Below are positions 43,174 through 53,152 of a stretch of 64,000 nt of DNA, piece after piece. The notes under the pieces are model-generated. The model did not search any database. It saw nothing but the letters and a program-made list of their open reading frames with translations, and was not told where the DNA came from. Each line of letters opens with the position of its first letter. Positions within the stretch are counted from its first letter, which is position 1. The DNA is from Aphrocallistes beatrix (taxonomy: Eukaryota > Porifera > Hexactinellida > Sceptrulophora > Aphrocallistidae): NCBI GenBank assembly GCA_963281255.1, contig OY725490.1:248001-312000 (forward strand). The letters run 5' to 3'. Made by a program: the position numbers and the translations under genes.

Positions 43174-43962
43174 CTAGTAAATGTGTGTTGATTTGAGGGG
43201 ATGTGGAGAAGTCCTGTTTTTGTACAATTCCCAGGGTGTTCTTGATAAAGATCTATGTATTTTATGCCTATATGACTCGATAACTCTTCGAAGTAATACG
43301 TTAGCCCAATCTTCAACTACAGTTAAGTTATTTCTCGAAATTTCTATTTGGATTTCTTTTCGTAGAAGACTTTTTAAAGTTCTATTAAATCGTTCTACTT
43401 GACCCTGTGACGTAGGAGTATAGGGAGACCCATTTATCAGTTTGATTCCAAGTTTAGGCATTAAGTTTCTGATTATCAAGGAAACGAACTCTCCTCCGTT
43501 GTCGCTTTGAAGAATTTCTGTAACCCCTTCTTTAGAAAACAATTCCCAGAGAAGCAGGCAAATCTGATTTGTTTCTTTGGTTTTTAGTGGAAAAGCCCAA
43601 GCATATTTGCTGAAACAATCCAAGATAGTTAACACCCAACGATATCCGCTTCTTGAGAGAATGTCTTCATGTCCCCCAAAAGCAACTTGTGTTAAATCAA
43701 TCTGAATCCTCTCAAATATTTCGAATGATTTGATGTGATTTGAATGAGGTCTTTTAGGTAGTAAGACATTTGAGGAACAAATATCGCATTGTAAATCTGC
43801 GTATATCTTCTTCAGGTTATTATGATCTAATCCCCATGTATAGAAGTGTGATTTTAGTTTTCTACATAATGTTGTAAAATTGGGATGATTTAATTGTTCA
43901 TGATACCATTCTACAACCTTTTGCATCATTCCGGCTGATAATACGATTTTTTCTCCTCTCAT
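43174..43962 (-). CDS. DDE integrase (rve fold)
   Basis: 262 residues. N-terminal HHCC zinc module (H at 17 and 21, CDIC near 55-58), catalytic core with IDLTQVAF (first Asp), LQSDNGGEF (second Asp) and SQGQVERFNRTLK (Glu). Ends RTPWELYKNR. Resembles integrases of Ginger/KRBA2-type elements; the phrase SKYAWAFPLK is also common in Polinton integrases. No reverse transcriptase, RNase H or chromodomain adjacent. The frame is open and undamaged, so it may be recent. Starts 13 bp after the hydrophobic ORF. Confidence 0.8.
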   Translation of the reverse strand: MRGEKIVLSAGMMQKVVEWYHEQLNHPNFTTLCRKLKSHFYTWGLDHNNLKKIYADLQCDICSSNVLLPKRPHSNHIKSFEIFERIQIDLTQVAFGGHEDILSRSGYRWVLTILDCFSKYAWAFPLKTKETNQICLLLWELFSKEGVTEILQSDNGGEFVSLIIRNLMPKLGIKLINGSPYTPTSQGQVERFNRTLKSLLRKEIQIEISRNNLTVVEDWANVLLRRVIESYRHKIHRSLSRTPWELYKNRTSPHPLKSTHIY

Positions 43963-43975
43963 GAGTAATGGTCCA

Positions 43976-44176
43976 TTACTTCTTTCCTAAATAAGGTATT
44001 TGAGCATATAATTTCGGGGTAATTTGGGCAAGAATGGTCCCAGTAATTGTGCCTAGTAATACCTTGGTCGTTTTCGGTACATTGTAATTTGATTTTCGAG
44101 ACAAAACATAAGGAACTACTCCAAGTATAATAAAACTGCAGTTAGGTGATGCATAATAGCATTTAATTATTAGCAA
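43976..44176 (-). CDS. small hydrophobic ORF next to the integrase
   Basis: 66 codons with hydrophobic runs near 14-25 (SFIILGVVPYVL) and 40-52 (VLLGTITGTILAQ) and a basic tail ending PYLGKK. Family unknown. Tight spacing to the integrase is the only support. Confidence 0.35.
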   Translation of the reverse strand: MLIIKCYYASPNCSFIILGVVPYVLSRKSNYNVPKTTKVLLGTITGTILAQITPKLYAQIPYLGKK

Positions 44177-44420
44177 GATTCGCTTACTAACAGATTACCA
44201 ACAGGTCCTAAACTTGATTAAAATTTTTAATTAAATGTTTTAGCCTATAAGGAATAAAGATTAAGAAAAGTGCCTTGATATTAGACGAACCCCATTATAT
44301 CTTATCAAAATTGATCCAACAGGGATTTATAAATCCAAGGTTAATGATACCTACCTTAAGTGAATATTCTGTCAACCTCTTCTGAACAAAAGTTCGAGTC
44401 ATTTTACGATCGCCACTTAT

Positions 44421-44726
44421 TTAAGGTTTGATAAGTGCCACAGCTTCTCGAATGATTTCAGGGATTGGATCATTCAACTTTCGATACTTTCTCCAGTATA
44501 AGTAAGCAGTATGGAGAGCATAAATATGATCAGGTATTTGTTTGACAATAATATCTGAGTCTGGTCCACCTCTCAAATCCTTTGGTGAAAATGCAGCTTT
44601 ATTAATATCTGAAATAGCAGGAATAAGATTAGCTAATCTTGGTATAAGGGCAGCTTCTGTAATATCCTCCGAATCAATAATTTTTGACTCGTCAGAGTCA
44701 GAACCAGATTCTATGGTATCCATCAA
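44421..44726 (-). CDS. small acidic ORF upstream of the integrase
   Basis: 101 codons; acidic N-terminus (ESGSDSDESKIIDSED) then a helical, more basic part (YLYWRKYRKLNDPIPEIIRE). Family unknown. Coding nature inferred from length, composition and strand agreement with the integrase. Confidence 0.4.
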   Translation of the reverse strand: MMDTIESGSDSDESKIIDSEDITEAALIPRLANLIPAISDINKAAFSPKDLRGGPDSDIIVKQIPDHIYALHTAYLYWRKYRKLNDPIPEIIREAVALIKP

Positions 44727-45317
44727 AACAATGAAAGTGAAAATATTGTTATCGTTGTTTGAAATTTAGATTCTAATTTACTTATTTGATTTTGATATGT
44801 GCCTAATTACAAACTCATATTGTATGTATGTTTGTAGTAGTATATAGGATAACACAAACTACTAAGTATTCAGTGTTAATAATTGAAGATTACCTAAAAG
44901 AACCACAGCGGTTCAACTTTATGACTCCTTTTCAATTGAAAATGAATTTAAAATCCGCGATGTTACCAAGTTTTGATAATCTTGAATAAGTACTTTTTTT
45001 AAAATCCTTACTCCAACTTCTAATTTGAACAACAAAATATCAGAAAATTATTACTACTTATGAATAATGGTTATAGGAACACTAACAATCTGTAATTACA
45101 AATTATACACACTATATTTACACTTATGTTTGATTTAAGTCTATTCCTTATGAATACGAAGAACCCCTGTGACCAATTTGGATCAATTGAATATAATTGA
45201 AGAGGTTGTACATAATATAAATTCAATTATGCCTCTAAAGTGAAGTATATGGGGAATCCCAAATTTAAAACTCAGTCTTGGTGAATGGGGGGGGTCCCCC
45301 CAAATAGAACCCTACAC

Positions 45318-45434
45318 GGCACAGTACCTGATATGTCGGGTTATTATAAGTCTTTGGTTGGAGTAGCTTGGATGACTAATCAGAAATTAGCGATTGTATC
45401 TAGTAATATGCTCGAAATATATTCTCGCTTTTAG
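45318..45434 (+). pseudogene. NHL-a C-terminal fragment
   Basis: Matches the last ~38 codons of NHL-a (VAWMTNQKLAIVSSNMLEIY) and its 3' flank. The rest of the gene is gone. Confidence 0.8.
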
Positions 45435-45640
45435 TGCATTTGAACTGCTCAAATATCTCATACATATTTACTAAACAATTTATGAATCATTCTTTGTAGA
45501 ATTATAGAACATTAAAGTGATTAGTTGACTTTTCAACATTGGTTAGGGCAATGGTCTTCAAATTGGGTTACGCTATACTTCTCATGGATTTATACTGGCT
45601 CTCAAAATTTATACCTCAACATGTTTATAATGATAGCATG

Positions 45641-45697
45641 GGGCATGCCTAATTTACAGGACGGGACGAAATCATGTCCCGTAAATTTGGCATGCCC
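45641..45697. mobile_element. 57-bp foldback element with perfect 9-bp duplication
   Basis: Ends GGGCATGCC on both sides. Arms pair over most of the length around GAAATCAT. GATAGCATG at 45632-45640 and 45698-45706. Confidence 0.85.
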
Positions 45698-45904
45698 GAT
45701 AGCATGAGTTATGAAGCAGAACTCTCGCGATGGCAACCGAGACGATGTTTCTAATTCACGAGGGACCAATTAAGGAATACTTACGTAAATGGAACTTTGT
45801 TAGTTTCTACATAATTTTAATCAAAATTTTCATCTAGGTATGTCGACCAACTTTTATAACGACTTAGTGATTGGTTTTTTCATCTCAAGTCAAATTATTA
45901 GATT

Positions 45905-46174
45905 ATGGCAGCGAAAGCACCTAAAAGAGGAGATCATATTATCAATAATGGAGCGTTGAAAATTCAAGAAGATATCATCGATCAATTCTTAGTCTACAAT
46001 TCCGAAACCTTTGAAGGAAAAAACTTCGACGATTTAGAAGTAGATGGTTTAATCCCATACTGCAGTGAGTTGTACACATCGCACGAGCGACCACTTCGTC
46101 TAGATCTATTATGAGGGCAACACGCTATTGTCAACAGAGGATTTCTATTGGGTGTTTTGTAAGCGCGACATAAA
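45905..46174 (+). pseudogene. DM9 gene remnant with internal deletion
   Basis: First ~70 codons (MAAKAPKRGDHIINNG...) fused to the last ~20 by a deletion of about 840 bp at a short ATTA/ATAA junction. TGA results at the joint. Final repeat end STEDFYWVFCKRD visible. Confidence 0.85.
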
Positions 46175-46670
46175 TGGCAGTAACTCGCTATTCTACTGGG
46201 GTTGTCTCTATGAGCAATTCTTTCAGTCTGTTTTGCTAGTTTTGCACGCAAGCTTTGTTGATTTACACAAATTGTTGGGGAGGAAGTTTCGGGAGATTTC
46301 GTATCTCTTAAATACTTTGATGATGTAGATTGGTTGGAATTCCGCTAAATACACATTAATTCTTTCAAAATGATGTACCATACTGATATGGTCGGCGCAG
46401 GCAAAAACGACCACAAATAAAAACGGTCACACACCAAAACCGTAACAACTGAAGCGAATGAATTAGCTAATAACTCGATCCGATTCTGAATCCTATAAAG
46501 TAGATTTAAATTCTTAATTTTGATTTTTTCATTCACAATATCCAATAAGTTATCGAATAACATAGTGTATCGTAGCTCTTTTATGTCACATATACTGCCT
46601 ATCCTAATCAACCAATCAAGCAACAGCGTAACATTGAACAACTTTTGCTTTGAGACATTCAGTATATTAG
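46175..46670 (+). repeat. DM9 3' flank, block X
   Basis: Homologous to 54272-54530 and 20285-20520, then to 54700-54850. Confidence 0.7.
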
Positions 46671-46677
46671 GTAATAG

Positions 46678-46870
46678 ATGGTTGGTAATATTGACTCCGT
46701 GGGATAGCATCCTGAACACATTTTTGACCATTTAATAGCTACCGAACTTCCTGAATTAATAAAAATTATTTTCCTAAAGAGCCTCATATGTATCCATAGA
46801 TCCATTCACTGACAGAATATATGTACTGATGTTTAAAAATATTTTGTTAGCTTTAGATGTATTTGAACTG
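46678..46870 (+). pseudogene. NHL-c remnant
   Basis: ATGGTTGGTAATATTGACTC then a TAG. Keeps part of blade 1 (DPFTDRIYVLMF) and jumps to the 3' end. Best match 55346-56233, which also follows a DM9 gene. Confidence 0.75.
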
Positions 46871-46874
46871 TATT

Positions 46875-47076
46875 TTTCAAAGTCACCCCATTTTAAAATC
46901 ACCCCATTTACCAACCATTAGTTAGAATACATTATTTACATTAATTAATGTTCCATTCTTAAATGTGCTTCTTTTGCTCTCAATTGTCTGGGTTAAACAA
47001 ACATTTTTCACCAGGTCATCTGTTATCAATTTGTCCTCTCACCAGGTCAAGGGATAAAAAAGGTTAATAACCTCTG
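46875..47076. mobile_element. hAT-type element remnant, block Y
   Basis: Right end AATAACCTCTG followed by CACTACAC, as in blocks A and X. Left end lost. Confidence 0.65.
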
Positions 47077-47271
47077 CACTACACTGTTGGAAAAGCAATT
47101 TTGCAAGATAATAATAAAAGAAAGTTAGTACAACTCCATAATGTATTGGCTATATAGCATACCATATGTACTAATTCCTCGTAGATGTCTATTTACCCAT
47201 CAACTTGGGCTTTTATAGCTCACGCCCCCATATCTTGGATTCATAATTCATTGGATGATCTAAGTTCAGGA

Positions 47272-47440
47272 AGTCCCGCTTTTATCACTCTTCTATTGGG
47301 ATAATTATCGTGGGTGTCGTGTTTTAGATGAAAATTCTATATTATATCACATATTTCGAGATTCGATTAATAGTAATTTTCTTCGAGTCCCATAATGTCT
47401 GCGAAATTCATCGTTGCGTCCCGCTTTTATCATGACTCGA
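47272..47440 (+). mobile_element. GTCCCGC-repeat element in block Y
   Basis: Diverged copy in the conserved position before NHL-a. Confidence 0.65.
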
Positions 47441-47592
47441 GTCATGTTACAAGAATAATTATATCTCAACTGCTAATACCAGTACAGAGTATTCCAACAT
47501 GTAGATATTATATTTCACTTTTACTTAATGTGTCTAGCATCTTAGTATAGGTACATTGCTCATATGGACTATGTAACTCTACGTATATACAA

Positions 47593-47630
47593 TTCTCAAA
47601 TTACAAAATTAATGCATTCATCTATAAATA
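47593..47630 (+). promoter_or_regulatory. NHL-a core promoter
   Basis: TTCTCAAATTACAA 47593-47606; TATAAATA 47623-47630. Confidence 0.65.
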
Positions 47631-47716
47631 AAAACCCATGCGATATACTTTATTCAAAATCCACTAACGAACAATTATCCTTTCAAGCAAATACTCACAG
47701 ATATTTATTAGCAGAG

Positions 47717-48592
47717 ATGGTCAGCCTCATGGACTCTAAAGCAGAAGATCCTGAATATCATTTCAGTTACTCAAAATGCATAGAGATTTATGACGCACAA
47801 ATTAATATTTTTTTTGTGGCTCGTTGTGTAGCCATTGATCCGTTTACTGACCAAATCTATGTCATTTTAGCGACTGGATTAGATGGAAAAGAAACTCTGT
47901 TGATCTACTCTCAGTCTGGAGAGTTGTTAAGATCGTTCTCACATGAGAAGTTGAAGCACATTTATGGTATGGCGATACATAAGAACAATGTCTATATAGT
48001 TTCAGGACTATCTTCCTTTCTTCATTTCAAAGTAGCAGATTCTATGAGTCTCATTCGTAGCAAGAATGATGGTGGTTCTGGTATTGGAGAGTTCATTGAA
48101 CCTAGGCAACTTGATATTTCTAATGAGGGAGATCTGTTTGTTGCAGATTTCATTAATAATCGTGTGCAAATCCTGGATGGTAACTTTCAATACAAGAGAC
48201 ACATTTCCCATCACTCCATGTTAAAGCCATGTGATGTCAAACTGACATCAGATGAAGTTTATGTGTTAGGATATAGTCCAGAACTATCCACTTATTGCAT
48301 CCACATTTTCACTCACATGGGTGAGAAAATACATTCTTTCATCTTAAATGTGAAACCGCAGTATAGTCTGAGTTATGGATTTTGTGTAGACACTTATGGA
48401 AACGTTGTTATATTTGAAAGCGGAAATTCCCAAATCAAGTTCTTCACAAAAGAAGGAATTCTCTTCCAAACAATGGACACAATACCTGATATATCGGGTT
48501 ATTATAAGTCTTTAGATGGAGTAGCCTGGATGACTAATCAGAAATTAGTAGTTGTATCTAAGAATATGCTGGAAATATATTCTCAATTTTAG
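47717..48592 (+). CDS. NHL-a beta-propeller protein, intact
   Basis: 291 residues from the ATG shared with sisters (MVSLMDSKAEDPEYHFSYSK). An upstream in-frame ATG at 47564 lies before the TATA box and is not used. One extra Gln in VKPQYSLSYGFC distinguishes it. Blade 3 reads EFIEPRQLDISNEGDLFVADFINNRVQILD-like. Followed by the same GT-rich block as 38154. Confidence 0.85.
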   Translation: MVSLMDSKAEDPEYHFSYSKCIEIYDAQINIFFVARCVAIDPFTDQIYVILATGLDGKETLLIYSQSGELLRSFSHEKLKHIYGMAIHKNNVYIVSGLSSFLHFKVADSMSLIRSKNDGGSGIGEFIEPRQLDISNEGDLFVADFINNRVQILDGNFQYKRHISHHSMLKPCDVKLTSDEVYVLGYSPELSTYCIHIFTHMGEKIHSFILNVKPQYSLSYGFCVDTYGNVVIFESGNSQIKFFTKEGILFQTMDTIPDISGYYKSLDGVAWMTNQKLVVVSKNMLEIYSQF

Positions 48593-48654
48593 TGCATATG
48601 AATTGTTTAAATATCACATATGTATTCACTAAACAATTTATGAATCATTCTTTA

Positions 48655-48960
48655 TTATGCACACCCGTTTGAGTTTGTTCTGCTTGGTTGGGTGCGTTAA
48701 AGGATGGCATTGCTTGGGTAGAGGTGGTGTGTGTGTGTGTGGAATGAGGTTGCGGAGTTGTCTTGTGCAGGGTGTGAGATTGGGTTGGTGTGAGGGGTGT
48801 GAGGAGGATGGGGATGTAGATAGAGATTGAGAGGGGATGTACTGAGTGATTGGGAAGGTGAAGATTGGCGAGGAGTAGGTTTGTTGATAGCTATACGGTA
48901 AGTTAAGTGAGTTAGTGGTTTGGTGTTGCATAGAGTTTGGAAAACTGAAGTGACCATGCA
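48655..48960. repeat. GT-rich strand-asymmetric block, copy 2
   Basis: Homologous to 39095-39420 with small indels, including a (GT)7 run. Confidence 0.7.
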
Positions 48961-48961
48961 T

Positions 48962-49208
48962 CCCAGGGACTCATCAGGTAAATGACTCTTTATGAACCAT
49001 GCTTCAGCTTCGGGTGATCACGGACCTTTTTGTCGGGTACGGGAGCTGACCTTGAGTAACTCCTGGACTCCGCCTGCGGCTTTCCAATGCCGCTCCTTGG
49101 AGAGTCTACTGGAGCGGGGCCTCCAGTACAAACCGGATCACTTTTCAAAAGTGGTCCGGTTGATTAAGTATAAACCGGACCATCTCTAAAACCGTGGCGC
49201 CGGTGCTG
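48962..49208. mobile_element. GC-rich hAT-like element, 5'-truncated
   Basis: Matches 39800-40067; left end lost at the junction with the GT-rich block. Confidence 0.55.
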
Positions 49209-49254
49209 ATAAAGATAGAATTCGAAATCCTTAAATACAAATGGCAACAAAAAT

Positions 49255-49490
49255 AATATATAACCGCAAGGATAATATTCTACTTAAAACTAGCAACAAC
49301 AGAGAAGAAAACAGCTGTTACAGGAAAATTCTAAAAATTCTTTAAAAACTTCTTCAATATTAACAGACCGAGTAAAACTAAATTGAGCAACATCTATATC
49401 TATAAATAGAACTTATATTCCCAGATATTCGATTTGTCTATATTAGTCAGTTTCTTCATGGATACTCCCTAGGTCTAGTGTTATTAAGAT
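49255..49490 (-). pseudogene. GT10 3'-end remnant
   Basis: Counterpart of 40125-40345, no open frame. Confidence 0.6.
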
Positions 49491-49728
49491 TTCAGGAAAG
49501 ACCCCTTTTTCTCACCTTTCTTTGATTAGATTAGGAATTTTGTTTTTCAGAATTCTCATTTTGTGCCAGAATGTGTTAGCTGATTAGAATCCTGGGATTT
49601 AATATTATAGTTTAGTTTCATTTATTCGCTAATAGGGATTAGACACAGCTTAATTACATATGATAACATCATAATGACAGCGCTGCTATCATGCAAACAA
49701 AATGATCAAGCGAAGTCGGACAAAAAGT

Positions 49729-49809
49729 TAGGCATCTTAACCCGTCCCATCCGGGAAATTAGGTATCTAGATTTTACGAGACGGTTCCTTTCCAGAAAAT
49801 AGACATGCT
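49729..49809. mobile_element. small foldback element
   Basis: Contains TTAGGCATCTTAACCCGTCC. Flanked by CAAAAAGT and CCAAAAGT; the sister block at 40615 has one uninterrupted AAAAGTATTTGA. Confidence 0.65.
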
Positions 49810-50441
49810 CCAAAAGTATTTGAGCACATGATTCTTTCCCATACAAATAATACTAAATTGGATTTTTTCATGAAGGGCAGTATGTTCAAATTCAAGAGAT
49901 ACTAAAATCTGATTTCAGATTCGAAATCTGCACAATCGAATTAGTCATAGTTGAACATATTTAATAAATTTCTAAACTCGATGAACAATCTTGTCATTCT
50001 GAGTCAACATGAACAATCTTGTCATTCTGAGTCAACATAGGTAATTCATTGTCATCATGGATAGTTGTTAAAATGGGAGTATGTGGCGTATGATTAATTC
50101 GAATGCTTATTCGAATCTGGAATCAGATTTGTTGTATCTTATACCGTTTGGGAGAGCCCTCTTCATGAATAGACCCATGTTGGTACAATTTGTATGTAAA
50201 TAATGAAATACTCAAATACCTTTGTCCCCTTGGTTATGTTGTATCAGAATATTCACATTTCTTTCCTACGAGGAACCTAATGAAGCTTCACTACCTGTCA
50301 GTCATTTTTATTATTATAGATTCTGGACCTATAGTGATGCTAAGTTATTCTGAGATGTACAGGCAATCCTAGGTACTACTGCACTATGGCTCAATTAGTA
50401 CATCTACTTGCAACTTCATAGCACATATTAATCCTATCCAA

Positions 50442-50482
50442 TTCTCAGATGACAATTGACACAGACGCTCTCCTATAAATAG
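50442..50482 (+). promoter_or_regulatory. NHL-b core promoter, copy 2
   Basis: TTCTCAGATGACAA 50442-50455 and TATAAATAG 50474-50482. Confidence 0.6.
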
Positions 50483-50571
50483 GTACAATAAGTATGTCTC
50501 TCATCTATGGTAGATCTATAGCAGACTGATTATTCTTTTCTAAGTAATTCTCTCATTTTCTAATTAGAAAC

Positions 50572-51425
50572 ATGGCAAATACCATTGACTGCGTAGAAGA
50601 ACATTCAGAATATATTTTCCACCACTTAATGCGTATACCACTTAATGGCACTCATGCGGCTCGTTGTGTAGACATAGATCCATTTACTGACCGAATTTAT
50701 GTACTTATGGCTAATAATTACGGATATGGAAGAAGTTTGTTAATCTATTCTAAGTTTGGAGAATTTCTAAGATCGTTCTCGCCCAAGGAGATGCCTATGG
50801 GTCCTATTAATGGTATGGCGGTACATAAGAACAATGTGTATATAGTTTCAGGGGAATCCATCTTTCTTCATCTCAAAGTAGCAGATTCTATTATTCACAT
50901 TCATCGTGACAGTAAGAAAGGTTGTGGTATTGGAGAGTTCATGGGACCAATGCAACTTGATATTTCTAATGATGGAGATCTATTCGTTGCAGATTGTGGA
51001 AATAATCGTGTACAAATACTGGATAGCAACTTTCAATACAAGAGACACATTTCCCATCACTCCATGGTAAATCCATGCTATCTCAAACTGACATCAGATA
51101 AGGTTTATGTGATAGATCTTCCGAATCCACCCACTTACCGCATCAACATTTTCACTCACATGGGTGATAAGTACGTTCTGTCATTCTAATTGGGATCCCG
51201 TATAGTATGCGATGTCGTGGATTTTGTCTAGACACTTATGGAAACATTGTTATAATTGATAGCGGAACTTCCCAAATCAAGTTCTTGTCAAAAGAAGGAA
51301 ATCTCATCGAAACAATGAATATTTTCAGCAGTATTGTTGGAGTAGCTTGGAGGACCGATCAGAAATTAGTTGTTTTATCTACAGAATCTGCTGAGAATAG
51401 ATTAGAAATATATTCTTACCTTTAA
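50572..51425 (+). pseudogene. NHL-b gene with a single-base deletion
   Basis: Reads normally to about residue 200 (FTHMG), then one base is missing near 51170 (GGTGATAAGTACG against GGTGAGAAATTACG in the sister), giving a stop at 51187-51189. The remaining blades are open in the shifted frame (CRGFCLDTYGNIVIIDSG). Otherwise very close to 41242-42120. Could be a sequencing error. Confidence 0.8.
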
Positions 51426-53090
51426 TGTATTTGAATTATCTAATTACCTAATTAATATTCATAAATAATTTGTCAATTTCTCTTTGTAGATATTATGAGA
51501 CATTTGCAAACGACTGGGATCCCTGGTTTTGCTCTGGTTCGGGAAATATTCATGTTTTCCTCGATTCTGAAAACGGAATGTAATAATGAAATTCAATAGT
51601 AAATACATCAAAAATAATAGTTACTTTGCACAGTTACTATCTTTAATAAAACTTTGGTGTGAAGCCAGCTGCTGATTTACTTGGGGAAATATGATTGTTT
51701 GTATCAATTTGGTAATAAATTAGCTTTTGATTGTTGACAAAGTGTTTTTGCAAGCAAATTATATGCTATGTATTGTAACTCTACCTTCCTATTCTTTGCT
51801 ACGTGGACCAAGCAAACTCCAATCTTGGTCAAAATAGTGGTCCCGTCCTATGAGGCACTCTTGTCGTTAGCTCATCATGTAGATTGGCTGAGGCAGTGTT
51901 TTTCCAATCTTCTAAACTCAAATCCACCAGAATCAAAATTCATAGTAAGATGTCCCGTTTACTTAACACACCAAAAGAGCTATTACGAGCGATACGGTGG
52001 CGCTAGCCATTCCATGTAATAAAATTCTTTCTTGGCGCAGAATTTATCTTACAATTAGTTGTTAAGTTTTTAGGTTAGTTAACCTGGCTAAGACAGAACC
52101 ACTGTACTAATAATAGCACACATCAAGGATGTAACGATAAACTTAATGAACTCACAACTATTATTCAATGGAGAGCTAGACAAAGTATTGAAACATTCTG
52201 ATTGCATTGCTATTATCCAATTTGATAATATAATCAATAAACCACATATCACTTGTGCAATCCATAGCGACATAATGCAAGGAAGAAATTATACATGAAT
52301 GAATAGTCTTATAAATTAAAACTTAATCTATAGTAACGAGACATTAGTGGAGACTGCACTTAAGTTTATAAATTCTCTATTGTGTGCTGATCAGATAACT
52401 TATGCATGGGTGCTCACTATAACAAGATGGTTGCATAGGATTTAGAGTACTTTAGTTGAAATTATAGGAACAATATATTTCAGAGATTTCATTGGTCAGG
52501 AAATCACAGATGAAACTGAAATATAGCTTATCGCAGTGATAAAATGACTTACATATAATAATTTTGCCAACGGGAATCTGCACTTGCGTACATGCCAACC
52601 AGAGTTGCACACGGGCCGACCTTTCTTATCGACCCACGGGCCGTGCGGGCCGAATATAATAGTTTGCGGGCGCCGCGGGCCGGAAATCTTGGCAGGACTC
52701 CAGGCGGTGGCAACCGAGACGATGTTTTTAATTGTCACGAGGTACCAATTAAGGAATACTTACGTAAATGGAACTTTGTTAGTTTCCACTTATTTGCGTT
52801 TGTAGAAACTCACTCCCATAAAAGGGTTCCCTTAGTGTAGTCTACTTATTATGTTCATATATAGTAACTTACAAAGCGGATCAAAAATATTTATGTGAGA
52901 TACTTACGGGTCGTGAGCCGGGCTGCGGTTTCGTTTTTGTCTAAAGTCCTGTCTTTACTGCAGCTCTAAGAATAGGAGACGCCTTAGGTCGCGATCGGTG
53001 GCGAACGTACATCAGTTCAAATTCGATTGGACCAAATCGCACCAGATTTGGACCAGATATTCCTTATACTTAATCTTTATCTAGGTTTGT
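51426..53090 (+). repeat. duplicated spacer between NHL-b and DM9
   Basis: 51426-52010 matches the NHL-b flank at 42121; 52010-53150 matches 18105-19165. Contains GC-rich GCGGGCC repeats at about 52610-52690 (as at 18630-18710). No gene. Confidence 0.65.
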
Positions 53091-53152
53091 CGACCAAACT
53101 TTTTAAACGACTTTGTGATTGGTATTTTCTTCTCAAGTCAAATTATTAGATT

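Larger units (their letters stand above)
43025..45317 (-). mobile_element. unclassified integrase-bearing segment
   Basis: Absent from both sister blocks, so it is an insertion or a junction segment. Minus-strand order: acidic ORF (44726-44421), hydrophobic ORF (44176-43976), integrase (43962-43174). I found no convincing inverted ends, LTRs or target duplication. On its right it abuts a stray NHL-a C-terminus, so a rearrangement accompanied or followed the insertion. Confidence 0.5.

Noticed and set aside
43174..44726. Polinton/Maverick or endogenous virus
   Set aside because: Only an integrase and two unassigned small frames are present; no PolB, packaging ATPase, capsid or protease is visible, so the label is not justified.
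47564..47716. N-terminal 51-codon extension of NHL-a
   Set aside because: The upstream ATG precedes the TATA box; the sister genes start at the downstream ATG.
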